Part shown: piece by piece, positions 1 through 5,714 of the stretch
How the letters are laid out: the number at the start of each line of letters is the position of its first letter
Position numbering within the stretch: position 1 is the stretch's first letter
NCBI GenBank assembly: GCA_024409185.1
Contig: JAKSUD010000062.1
Coordinates: 1-5,714, forward strand
From: an archaeon
Lineage (GTDB): Archaea; Methanobacteriota; Methanobacteria; Methanobacteriales; Methanobacteriaceae
Length of the DNA: 5,714 bases
Reading direction: 5' to 3'
Position numbers and translations under genes: made by a program
The notes under the pieces: model-generated
What the model saw: only the letters and a program-made list of their open reading frames with translations
What the model was told of the DNA's origin: nothing
The model's database searches: none

Positions 1-71
1 ACAAAAACATGGAGCCTTATGACGAATATGGGAATTTGAAAAAAATAGCAGAAAATTGTAGAATAAGGTAA
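1..71 (+). CDS. possible 3' end of an unrecognised gene (partial at left edge)
   Basis: The plus-strand frame whose codons start at position 3 is open from the window edge to a TAA at 69-71 and gives about 22 residues ending in KKIAENCRIR. The other two plus frames stop at 20-22 and 37-39. The first 40 bases are richer in G and C than the flank after base 71, which would fit coding DNA ending there. If real, the gene runs towards the broken kinase gene, with 43 bp between the two stop codons. The tail is too short to identify a family, and an open stretch of this length can arise by chance. Confidence 0.35.
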   Translation, partial: KNMEPYDEYGNLKKIAENCRIR

Positions 72-112
72 ATTCTATTAGATTATGCTACTAATGATTA
101 AATGAATAGAAT
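72..112. repeat. 8-bp inverted repeat between convergent 3' ends
   Basis: ATTCTATT at 72-79 is a perfect inverted copy of AATAGAAT at 105-112, with 25 bases between the arms. It sits just after the putative plus-strand stop and just before the kinase stop. On the plus strand the right arm is followed by AGTTATTTT, so it could act as a weak terminator for the left-edge gene. The loop is long and the arms are AT-rich, so chance is a fair alternative. Confidence 0.3.
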
Positions 113-114
113 AG

Positions 115-420
115 TTATTTTATAATAGGAAATTCTAAAATAAAGTTGAATCCATTATCATTAAATATTTTATATTCTCCTTCAAGTTGAGTAACTAATG
201 ATTTAATAATTGTCCAACCTAAACTTTTTGATGAATCAATACTAAAATCATCAGGTAAACCTTTACCACTATCTTTATAAGAGAATTCACATATTTTAAC
301 TCCATTCTTTTCATATTCTCTTATAGATTTATAGATTTCTTTAGTTTTATCTTCTTTTTCAAAAGCATATTTAAAAGTATTAGTTGTTAATTCATTAATC
401 ATTAAAACAAGTGGAGTCAC
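115..420 (-). CDS. C-terminal fragment of the kinase: HATPase_c domain
   Basis: The fragment is the ATP-binding domain of the same kinase. Counting from the GTG at 420, the N box is MINELTTNTFKYAF (residues 7-20), the G1 box is DSGKGLP (50-56), SLG at 66-68 marks the second glycine motif, and the end NGFNFILEFP matches the usual last strand of this family. All nucleotide-binding motifs look intact, so this part has not decayed visibly. The GTG at 420 is unlikely to be a true start: the in-frame sequence upstream (NEIEDLVLNVDY) is also kinase-like and extends to about 468, where the frame joins the middle fragment. Confidence 0.65.
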   Translation of the reverse strand: MTPLVLMINELTTNTFKYAFEKEDKTKEIYKSIREYEKNGVKICEFSYKDSGKGLPDDFSIDSSKSLGWTIIKSLVTQLEGEYKIFNDNGFNFILEFPIIK

Positions 421-454
421 ATAATCTACATTTAAAACTAAATCTTCAATTTCA

Positions 455-907
455 TTAGTAAATATAATATGGATGTGTAGCTAAAGATTTTAATTTATCA
501 TCAAAACTATTAAAGAATTGTTGAATACTAATATAATTCATATTTGCTTCATTATAAATAGATTCATGAATTAAAGCTAAAGAATTGATTCTTGATTTAG
601 TAACATCAATAATTTCATCAGAACTTGTTTCAAATCTTTCTTCTAATGAAATAAGACTTGTAATAGTCTGTAAATTATTTTTAATTCTATGATGAACTTC
701 TTTAACTAAAACAGTTTTTTCTGCATCTGCTTTAATTATTTCTTGTCTATTTAAATAATCTTCTGTAATATCATGAACAATATGTAATCGTTTAACAACT
801 TTACCATCTTTATAAAGAGGTTTTAAAGTATAATGAAGATATTTAGTATTATTTTTAAGAGTTATAATTTTAATTTCACCTGCAACAGAATCTTCAGATT
901 TATACAT
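455..907 (-). CDS. middle fragment of the kinase: end of PAS 3 and HisKA_2 phosphoacceptor domain
   Basis: This frame holds the second half of the third PAS domain (residues about 1-50, ending in LHIVHDITEDY, a common PAS/PAC ending). The dimerisation domain follows with VKEVHHRIKNNLQTITSLISL at about 68-88. The HHRIKNN core is diagnostic of the HisKA_2/HWE-like group, and His72 or His73 is the likely phosphorylation site. ATG at 907 is probably only an internal Met, because homologous sequence continues upstream in this frame to about 955. At the 3' end the reading ATHPYYIY-stop departs from the expected continuation near 466-472; the adjacent frame gives IIFTNEIEDLVLNVDYVTPL and leads into the ATPase domain. 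Confidence 0.65.
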   Translation of the reverse strand: MYKSEDSVAGEIKIITLKNNTKYLHYTLKPLYKDGKVVKRLHIVHDITEDYLNRQEIIKADAEKTVLVKEVHHRIKNNLQTITSLISLEERFETSSDEIIDVTKSRINSLALIHESIYNEANMNYISIQQFFNSFDDKLKSLATHPYYIY

Positions 908-1938
908 TTCTTCTCTAAGTTTTTCAATTTTAATCCAACTTTCATTAGGAATAATTTTATAAGAGAAGGAATAGATTCAATATTTTTAAGTGAGTCTTCA
1001 ACTATATCTTCAAGACTTCTACTCCAATTAATCTCTTCATTCTCAATATCATAAGAAATAAAAGCAGTTTTTGCAATTTTTTGAATTAAATCAAATTTAC
1101 CATGAGAAAAAACATTAGCTTCTATATCATAATTTTCTAATTTACGAAGAACTATAATTTCAACAGCAGGTTTATCATTAATATTAATATATCTGGCTAA
1201 ATTTTGATATCTTATAAGTTCATTATCTTCTTCAAATAATAAATCAAAGGTAATTTGATAATATTCTCCAGATAAAATTTTATCAAGAAGTTGAGAGTAA
1301 TTTAAAACTAAACCAGTATCATTATAAATAATATTCCAATAATTAATCCTTTCTACAGGAATTCCTGCCAATCTACTATTAGGAACATTAATTAAATTTT
1401 CAAATGCTTTATTTACTTTTAAAATTTTTCCATCTTGGAAAATAGTTTTAGGAAATGAAGATAAATCAAACTGATATTTTTCTCTTGATTCTCTTTTATA
1501 CAATTCAGTTTTATTTTCCATGAAGAAGAAAAGTTCATCTTCATGTAATACAATTCTTAATTCTAAACCAGTGCGAAGTTCCCCATCTTCAAAAATATAA
1601 AAAGAAACATCTTCTCTCTCACCAGTATTTAAAACCTTTTTAAAAACAGGATAAAAATATTCTTTAAAATATGGATGAAGATCACCAAAACTTCTTCCCA
1701 TTACATTATCAAAAGAGTATAAAACATTTTTACCAACAGAAGTACTTGAATATACAAAAACAAAGTCTTCTCCATCATCAATTGGTCTTAAAACATTTAA
1801 ACCTAAATCTATGAAACTTTTATCATATTTTTTAGGTTCAACTTCTAATTTAACCGGAGCATTAATCTCATAAGGATATTCTGAAAGATTATATATTTCT
1901 ACTCTATTTTCTGATTCAAAAAATTTCACTTCAAACAT
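862..1938 (-). CDS. N-terminal fragment of the kinase: PAS sensor domains
   Basis: This 358-codon open frame is the sensor part of the broken kinase. Residues about 45-147 and 155-268 look like successive PAS domains; the second contains the typical stretch FQDGKILKVNKAFENLINV. A third PAS starts near residue 285 (IAKTAFISYDIENEEINWS). The authentic frame ends at about Lys328. The last 30 residues, rich in Lys and Leu, are out-of-frame translation after the break at 955-958. In the other frame the third PAS continues smoothly as IIPNESWIKIEKLREEMYK. The ligand cannot be told from sequence. PAS assignments rest on pattern and spacing, so domain edges are approximate. If the frameshift is real, this fragment would make a sensor without a kinase core. 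Confidence 0.7.
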   Translation of the reverse strand: MFEVKFFESENRVEIYNLSEYPYEINAPVKLEVEPKKYDKSFIDLGLNVLRPIDDGEDFVFVYSSTSVGKNVLYSFDNVMGRSFGDLHPYFKEYFYPVFKKVLNTGEREDVSFYIFEDGELRTGLELRIVLHEDELFFFMENKTELYKRESREKYQFDLSSFPKTIFQDGKILKVNKAFENLINVPNSRLAGIPVERINYWNIIYNDTGLVLNYSQLLDKILSGEYYQITFDLLFEEDNELIRYQNLARYININDKPAVEIIVLRKLENYDIEANVFSHGKFDLIQKIAKTAFISYDIENEEINWSRSLEDIVEDSLKNIESIPSLIKLFLMKVGLKLKNLEKKCINLKILLQVKLKL

Positions 1939-1963
1939 AGTTCACCAAAAATGAAAAAATTAA

Positions 1964-1986
1964 TTAACAATAATATTCATTGTTAA
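1964..1986. promoter_or_regulatory. perfect inverted repeat in the kinase promoter region (possible operator)
   Basis: TTAACAAT at 1964-1971 and ATTGTTAA at 1979-1986 form a perfect 8-bp dyad around a 7-base spacer. It lies 26-48 bases upstream of the kinase ATG. If the TATA-like TTATATATA at 2003-2011 (read on the minus strand) is the kinase box, transcription would start near 1980, inside the dyad. That is where an archaeal repressor would block initiation. The dyad is visible; its role as an operator is inference. Confidence 0.4.
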
Positions 1987-2002
1987 ATTATATAATTCAC
2001 AG

Positions 2003-2014
2003 TATATATAATTT
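2003..2014 (-). promoter_or_regulatory. TATA-like element for the kinase gene
   Basis: Read on the minus strand this is AAATTATATATA, close to the archaeal TATA consensus. It lies about 65-75 bases upstream of the kinase start and would leave a leader of about 40 bases carrying the GGTGA site at 1942-1946. A second AT-palindrome, AATTATATAATT at 1986-1997, could serve instead. Background AT content here is very high, so the exact box is uncertain. Confidence 0.35.
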
Positions 2015-2068
2015 AAAAAATCTTATATTAATAAAAAAAATAATTAGAAAAATTTTATATTAATAAAA
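2015..2068 (+). repeat. tandem 22-bp repeat upstream of uvrC, 32-bp period
   Basis: Copy 1 (2015-2036) and copy 2 (2047-2068) match at 20 of 22 positions and share the core TTATATTAATAAAA. The start-to-start distance is 32 bp, close to three helical turns. Both copies have an A-rich segment directly before a TATA-like TTATATTA, so each could be a BRE plus TATA box. The downstream copy is better placed for uvrC. The pair may be a duplicated promoter or a two-site regulator target; low sequence complexity lowers the weight of the match. Confidence 0.45.
2047..2062 (+). promoter_or_regulatory. BRE/TATA promoter candidate for uvrC
   Basis: GAAAAA (2047-2052) followed by TTTTATATTA (2053-2062) resembles an archaeal BRE plus TATA box. 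Initiation about 25 bases downstream would fall near 2083 and give a leader of about 30 bases that includes the GGAG site at 2104-2107. Confidence 0.45.
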
Positions 2069-2112
2069 CATAAAATAAATTATTAAGACTTAAATTTTCT
2101 AATGGAGATTTT

Positions 2113-3933
2113 ATGACTAATGTAAATAAAGTTAAAAGAACAGAAGAAACTCAAGATTTCATTAATCAATTACCTAAAAAGCCAGGTATTTATATAATGA
2201 AAGATAAAAATGAAGAAATTATTTACATTGGAAAATCAAAATCACTTAGAAATAGAGTTAAATCTTATTTTCAAGAAAATCTAGATAGGCCTAAAACTGC
2301 TGTTTTAATGAGTCATTTTAATAGTTTAGAATACATAATAACTAACTCTGAGAAAGAAGCACTTATTTTAGAAGCAAATCTCATTAAAAAACACAGACCA
2401 AGATATAATATTCGCCTAAAAGATGATAAACGCTACCCTTATGTTAAATTAACAGATGAAGCTTTTCCTCGTCTTATTATAACAAGAAATATTGGAAAAA
2501 CTGGTACCTATTATGGTCCATTTACAGATGTTGGATCTGTTCGACAAACTGTTAAATTCTTAAAACAGCTATTTAAAATAAGAACATGTAATAAAATGGA
2601 TGGTCCTTGTTTAAATAGTCAAATTGATTTATGTTATGGTCCTTGTGATGGACAAATCACTAAAGAGGAATATAGAGAGCATATAAAGAAAATAGATTTA
2701 TTCTTCCAAGGAAAATACACTAAAATCATTAAAGATTTAGAAAAAGAAATGAGTGAAGCTGCATCTAAACAAGAATTTGAAAAAGCAGGAGTACTAAGAG
2801 ACCAAATTCAATCCATTAAAGGAGTTATGGAAAAACAATTCGTTGAATTTGAAAACGAAACTGACCAAGATATAATAGCTACTGCTCTTACACAAAATAC
2901 TGCAATTATGGTTATTTTAAGTATTAGAAATGGTAAAATCATTGGAAAAGATGACTTTTTAATGGTAAATACCCCAGATAATACTTCAGATGAAATTATT
3001 TCTGCATTCATAAAACAGTATTATGGAATGAATAGACATGTTCCTAAAGAAATATTACTTGAAGAAGAAATTGAAGATAGTGAAGTTATTGAAGACTGGT
3101 TAAGTGATATTAGAGGAAATAAAGTTCATATTAAAGTTCCTCAAAAAGGAACAAAACTTAGACTTGTTAGAATGGCTACTAAAAATGCAGAAATCATTAA
3201 AAACCAAAAGCAAAAAATGGAAAATTCACTGGTTGAACTTAAAAAATACCTTAAATTAGAGCATATGCCAAGAGTTATAGAAGGTTATGATATTTCAAAT
3301 ATTTCAGGAAAATTAGCTGTAGGTTCTAAAGTATCATTTTTAGATGGAAAACCTAATAAAAAGGAATACAAAAAGTTTAAAATGAATACTCCCGGACCAA
3401 ATGACTTTGCAATGATGAAAGAACTTCTTGAAAGACGTTTTAAACCATTAGCAGAATATTATGCACTTCCAGAAGAAGAAAAAACACCTTTAGCTATTGG
3501 AAAAGAACCAAATCTTATTCTTATTGATGGTGGTAAAGGACAGTTAGGAATGGCTGTAGAAGTGCTTAAAAAGTATAATCTTACACATATTCCAGTCATT
3601 GGTCTTGCAAAAGAGTTTGAAGAAATTTACTTACCAAATACAAGTTTTCCAATAAGAATACCTCATAATAATGAAGCACTTCACCTTTTACAACAAGTAA
3701 GAGATGAATCACATAGATTTGCTATTACATTCCATAGACAACTTAGATCTAAAAAAATAGAAGAATCTCCTTTAGATAATATTGTAGGAATTGGTAAAAA
3801 ACGTAAAATAGCTTTATTAAAACATTTCGGTGATTTAGAAGGAGTTAAAAAAGCAAGTATCCAAGAGTTACTTGAAGTTAAAGGAATGAATGAAAAAGTA
3901 GCTAATAATGTTTATAACTATTTTAATGAATAA
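2113..3933 (+). CDS. uvrC: UvrABC excinuclease subunit C
   Basis: UvrC makes the two incisions in bacterial-type nucleotide excision repair after UvrA and UvrB have located and opened the lesion. The 606-residue product is full length for the family. Domains in order: GIY-YIG nuclease for the 3' cut (GIY 25-27, YIG 38-40, Arg48, catalytic Glu87 in EALILEANLIK); a Cys cluster C159, C166, C174 and C178 matching the conserved UvrC iron-sulfur cysteines; the UvrB-binding UVR motif near 203-238 (KQEFEKAGVLRDQI); the RNase H-like nuclease for the 5' cut with Asp393 (GYDISN), Asp472 (LIDGGKGQL) and His534 (ESHRFA); and tandem helix-hairpin-helix motifs at 552-606. ATG at 2113 is preceded by GGAG at 2104-2107 with a 5-base gap. 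All expected catalytic residues are present. The gene stands alone here, divergent from the kinase and convergent with the zinc-ribbon gene. In archaea uvrABC is generally regarded as acquired from bacteria. Confidence 0.97.
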   Translation: MTNVNKVKRTEETQDFINQLPKKPGIYIMKDKNEEIIYIGKSKSLRNRVKSYFQENLDRPKTAVLMSHFNSLEYIITNSEKEALILEANLIKKHRPRYNIRLKDDKRYPYVKLTDEAFPRLIITRNIGKTGTYYGPFTDVGSVRQTVKFLKQLFKIRTCNKMDGPCLNSQIDLCYGPCDGQITKEEYREHIKKIDLFFQGKYTKIIKDLEKEMSEAASKQEFEKAGVLRDQIQSIKGVMEKQFVEFENETDQDIIATALTQNTAIMVILSIRNGKIIGKDDFLMVNTPDNTSDEIISAFIKQYYGMNRHVPKEILLEEEIEDSEVIEDWLSDIRGNKVHIKVPQKGTKLRLVRMATKNAEIIKNQKQKMENSLVELKKYLKLEHMPRVIEGYDISNISGKLAVGSKVSFLDGKPNKKEYKKFKMNTPGPNDFAMMKELLERRFKPLAEYYALPEEEKTPLAIGKEPNLILIDGGKGQLGMAVEVLKKYNLTHIPVIGLAKEFEEIYLPNTSFPIRIPHNNEALHLLQQVRDESHRFAITFHRQLRSKKIEESPLDNIVGIGKKRKIALLKHFGDLEGVKKASIQELLEVKGMNEKVANNVYNYFNE

Positions 3934-3948
3934 TAATCAAATGAAAAA

Positions 3949-3960
3949 AAATAGCTATTT
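3949..3960. repeat. 12-bp perfect palindrome in the convergent gap
   Basis: AAATAGCTATTT is a perfect palindrome 16 bases after the uvrC stop. On the minus strand it is preceded by eight T (3961-3968) and followed by five more T (3944-3948), so it may be a backup terminator for the zinc-ribbon gene. On the plus strand no T tract follows it, so it does not look like a uvrC terminator. Confidence 0.35.
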
Positions 3961-3981
3961 AAAAAAAACTAATTTTAAAAT

Positions 3982-4020
3982 AAAAAAAAGAAAAAAATAG
4001 AAGAAAAAAATAATCTTCTA
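3982..4020 (-). terminator. intrinsic terminator of the zinc-ribbon membrane protein gene
   Basis: Read on the minus strand, TAGAAGA (4020-4014) and TCTTCTA (4004-3998) form a perfect 7-bp stem with a 9-base T-rich loop. It begins 13 bases after the stop of the 4034-4777 gene. It is followed at once by seven T, one C and eight T (3997-3982). Poly-T tracts alone can end transcription in archaea, so the signal is good even if the AT-rich stem is weak. Confidence 0.6.
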
Positions 4021-4033
4021 AAATACATTTTCA

Positions 4034-4777
4034 TTAATGTGCTACAAAACCTTTTACTAATTGGTCTGTAATGTCTCCAAAGTTTCTATTCATCACAATT
4101 TGATAAATACGTCCATTATCTACAAAGATAAATGCTTCTTGGTTAACTGAAGATCCAGCAGGATGAGCATCAGAGATATAACCAGAATGAGAACCAATAG
4201 TAATAGGATTTATATAAGAGTAGGAATATTGATCAAAGTAAGATCTTGCAACGTTTTCATTAAAGTTACTTCCACTTCCATCAAATCTAAAAATTAAACC
4301 TACATTTTCACCATTAGCATCAATAGTAGCAATACATCCATTAGATTCTACTACATTATTTTTAGTAACAGACCATGAACTAGGCACTGTTAGACTGAAT
4401 TCATCAAAACTACGAGTAGTCATAGAACTAGAATCAACATCAGAACTAGAACTAGAACTAGATTCACTTACACTATCTACAGCATTATCTGCTGTAGAAA
4501 CAGAAGAAGAATCATCGCTTCCATTATCTGTAAAGATAACTAGACAAGTTAAACAAATTATAGCAACAAGAACAATAGCAGTGATTCCAATAATTAAAGT
4601 ATTTTTAGAACTATTATTTCCATTATTAGAAGTAGTTGGTACACTATTAGAAATAGTATTAGATTTAATACTTGAATTATCTACATTATTTTGAACATTA
4701 AAAGTAGCACCACATTTAGAACAAAACTTAGCATGGTCTTTTTGTTCAGAACCACATTTTGGACAATATTTTACCAT
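4034..4777 (-). CDS. zinc-ribbon, single-pass membrane protein of unknown function
   Basis: The 247-residue product has four parts. An N-terminal zinc ribbon carries CPKC (5-8) and CSKC (19-22), each followed by Gly. An Asn/Ser-rich stretch (about 28-59) leads to one hydrophobic helix at about 60-82 (LIIGITAIVLVAIICLTCLV). A Ser/Asp linker at 83-118 precedes a C-terminal domain at about 121-247. With the ribbon in the cytoplasm, the linker and last domain would lie outside the membrane. The C-terminal domain (FSLTVPSSWSV, then HSGYISDAH and FIFVDNGRIYQIVM) resembles the PsbP/Mog1-like fold in layout; this is a guess from pattern, not an assignment. The single Cys148 there could not bind a metal alone. 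The start is well supported by a strong ribosome site. apgM lies 52 bp upstream on the same strand, so shared transcription is possible but the functions appear unrelated. Confidence 0.85.
   Translation of the reverse strand: MVKYCPKCGSEQKDHAKFCSKCGATFNVQNNVDNSSIKSNTISNSVPTTSNNGNNSSKNTLIIGITAIVLVAIICLTCLVIFTDNGSDDSSSVSTADNAVDSVSESSSSSSSDVDSSSMTTRSFDEFSLTVPSSWSVTKNNVVESNGCIATIDANGENVGLIFRFDGSGSNFNENVARSYFDQYSYSYINPITIGSHSGYISDAHPAGSSVNQEAFIFVDNGRIYQIVMNRNFGDITDQLVKGFVAH
4442..4459. repeat. three-copy hexanucleotide repeat in the Ser-rich linker
   Basis: AGAACT occurs three times in direct tandem on the plus strand, with a further single copy at 4424-4429. On the coding strand it is AGTTCT, Ser-Ser, so each unit adds two serines to the linker without changing frame. 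Copy number could vary by slippage and alter linker length only. Confidence 0.6.
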
Positions 4778-4780
4778 TTT

Positions 4781-4789
4781 AACCTCCTT
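4781..4789 (-). promoter_or_regulatory. strong Shine-Dalgarno site of the zinc-ribbon gene
   Basis: Minus-strand AAGGAGGTT places GGAGG 5 bases before the ATG at 4777. It is the closest match to the anti-Shine-Dalgarno sequence in the window, and it fixes this start codon. Efficient translation is implied compared with the GGTGA of the kinase and the GGAG of uvrC. Confidence 0.75.
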
Positions 4790-4829
4790 AATATAAATCT
4801 AATTTTTGATTAATAATTATGAAAATAAT

Positions 4830-5714
4830 CTAATCTTTATTTAATAATAAATTTAATATGTTACAACCTACTAATTCACCAAGAGCACCATCTTTAACAG
4901 AATCTTCATCATAACATTGAACAGAATCAGCTTCTCCTGTAGAATCATAAATAGTTACAGGAACCATATCTCTTGTATGAGTTCTAACATCTATTGGAGT
5001 TGGATGATCTGGTAAAACAGCTATTTTAAAGTCTTCTCCTTTTAAAGATTCTATAATTGGAGCTAAAATATATTTATCAATTGACTCAATAGCTTTGATT
5101 TTCTCTTCTATTTCACCAGCATGTCCAGCTTCATCAGGAGCTTCAACATGGATAAATACAATATCATGGTCTTTTAATGCATTAATTGCATATTCACCTT
5201 TTGCTTTATAATCTGTATCAAAGAATCCAGTAGCTCCAGGAACATTAATAATATCACAATCAGAACAAACTCCTAAACCATTAATCAAGTCAACACCAGT
5301 AATTACAGCTCCTTTAAGACCATAAGTTTCTTCTAAATTAGGCATTGCCGGCATTGTTCCTTGACCCCATAACCAAATCATATTAGCTATTTCTTGACCA
5401 TTTTCAGCTCTTTTATTATTTACTGGGTGATTTTCAAGGAATTCTTTAGATTCATCCATTAATTTTTTAATATATTTAGCTTCTTCAAGGTCTGCATCTT
5501 CAGGGTTAATAAAGAGCACTTCATTAATATTTTCTCCTACAACATCATGAGGAGGTACAATCTCTAAATTATCAGCTTTTGGAGCCATTTCTTTATCACT
5601 ATAAACAAATAAATGTCTATAACTGATTCCTGGATAGAATTTACCTTTAAAATCAGGATATTTATCATGGAAATATTTATCTAAATCTTCAATGATTATT
5701 TTTGCTTCTTCAGA
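4830..5714 (-). CDS. apgM: archaeal 2,3-bisphosphoglycerate-independent phosphoglycerate mutase (5' end outside window)
   Basis: This enzyme interconverts 3-phosphoglycerate and 2-phosphoglycerate in the cytoplasm, for glycolysis and gluconeogenesis. It belongs to the alkaline-phosphatase-like metalloenzyme superfamily. The frame is open to the right edge and gives 294 residues plus a TAG stop. The family is about 400 residues long, so roughly the first quarter, including the N-terminal metal and catalytic nucleophile region, is missing. ATG at 5588 is internal: the 42 codons upstream (for example KFYPGISYRHLFVYSD) read as the same protein. Counting from the edge, likely metal ligands are Asp194 and His198 (PDEAGHAG), Asp236 and His237 (LPDHPTP), and His246 (RTHTRD). 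GVDLINGLG and PGATGFFDTDY are further family-like segments. The zinc-ribbon gene follows 52 bp downstream, and no clear terminator lies between them. A general alkaline-phosphatase-superfamily relative is the alternative, but the match to the archaeal mutase group is good. Confidence 0.92.
   Translation of the reverse strand, partial: SEEAKIIIEDLDKYFHDKYPDFKGKFYPGISYRHLFVYSDKEMAPKADNLEIVPPHDVVGENINEVLFINPEDADLEEAKYIKKLMDESKEFLENHPVNNKRAENGQEIANMIWLWGQGTMPAMPNLEETYGLKGAVITGVDLINGLGVCSDCDIINVPGATGFFDTDYKAKGEYAINALKDHDIVFIHVEAPDEAGHAGEIEEKIKAIESIDKYILAPIIESLKGEDFKIAVLPDHPTPIDVRTHTRDMVPVTIYDSTGEADSVQCYDEDSVKDGALGELVGCNILNLLLNKD

Larger units (their letters stand above)
115..1938 (-). pseudogene. 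multi-PAS histidine kinase (HisKA_2 type), broken by two frameshifts
   Basis: Read through both breaks, the minus strand encodes one protein of roughly 606 residues: about three PAS-like sensor domains, a HisKA_2 dimerisation/phosphoacceptor domain (EVHHRIKNNLQ) and a C-terminal HATPase_c domain. Proteins of this kind autophosphorylate on His and pass the phosphate to a response regulator. No transmembrane helix is visible, so a cytoplasmic sensor is expected. The first break is at an A4 run (plus-strand TTTT, 955-958), where one base appears to be missing. The second, near 466-472, shifts the frame back by one extra base or two missing bases. ATG at 1938 is preceded by GGTGA with a 3-base gap. 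No response regulator is in the window. The domains on either side of each break are still well conserved, so this is either a recent pseudogene or a gene with sequencing errors in AT-rich runs. Confidence 0.8.

Noticed and set aside
418..420. GTG as an independent start for a stand-alone ATPase-domain protein
   Set aside because: Kinase-like sequence continues upstream in the same frame to about 468, and no clear ribosome site precedes the GTG. It is better read as a frameshifted part of the larger gene.
833..1054. A 73-codon plus-strand open frame opposite the kinase
   Set aside because: The product is a low-complexity Phe/Ser-rich string lying antisense to the PAS 3 coding region, with no ribosome site. 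It is a shadow of the kinase gene.
1939..2112. A small RNA, CRISPR-like repeat or riboswitch in the divergent intergenic region
   Set aside because: There are only two short repeat copies, no unique spacers, and too little GC for a stable folded RNA. Promoter elements explain the region better.
2808..3011. A 67-codon minus-strand open frame inside uvrC
   Set aside because: It is antisense to well-conserved uvrC sequence and resembles no family; a chance open frame.
5586..5588. ATG as the start of the phosphoglycerate mutase
   Set aside because: The same frame stays open for 42 codons to the window edge with family-like sequence, and the remaining 252 residues would be far too short for the family.
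1..5714. A new defence system, mobile element or gene cluster
   Set aside because: The genes are unrelated housekeeping or signalling units in mixed orientations. There is no transposase, integrase, terminal repeat or typical defence domain.

Overview
The window is AT-rich DNA that most likely comes from a methanogenic archaeon of the order Methanobacteriales, with Methanobrevibacter the best guess. This rests on three things: an archaeal-type 2,3-bisphosphoglycerate-independent phosphoglycerate mutase, a multi-PAS HisKA_2-type soluble histidine kinase, and TATA-like promoter elements combined with Shine-Dalgarno sites and poly-T terminators. The genus assignment is inference from style and gene content; no sequence search was possible.

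Layout from left to right. Bases 1-71 may hold the 3' tail of an unrecognised plus-strand gene. A histidine kinase gene (115-1938, minus strand) follows. It is broken by two opposite frameshifts into three pieces: a PAS-rich sensor part, a PAS/phosphoacceptor part and an ATP-binding part. A 174-bp divergent intergenic region (1939-2112) carries promoter-like elements for both directions, including a perfect inverted repeat and a tandem 22-bp repeat with a 32-bp period. A complete uvrC (2113-3933, plus strand) encodes the incision nuclease of bacterial-type nucleotide excision repair. It converges on a minus-strand gene (4034-4777) for a small membrane protein with an N-terminal zinc ribbon, one transmembrane helix, a Ser-rich linker and a C-terminal outer domain of unknown function. 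The 100-bp convergent gap holds a good intrinsic terminator for the minus-strand gene but no obvious one for uvrC. At the right edge is apgM, also minus strand and cut by the window end, 52 bp upstream of the zinc-ribbon gene.

The genes do not form one pathway. They look like independent chromosomal housekeeping and signalling units: DNA repair, glycolysis/gluconeogenesis, a sensor kinase and a membrane protein. I see no mobile element, CRISPR array, RNA gene or defence system. The points most worth a second look are the doubly frameshifted kinase, the structured divergent promoter region and the uncharacterised zinc-ribbon membrane protein.
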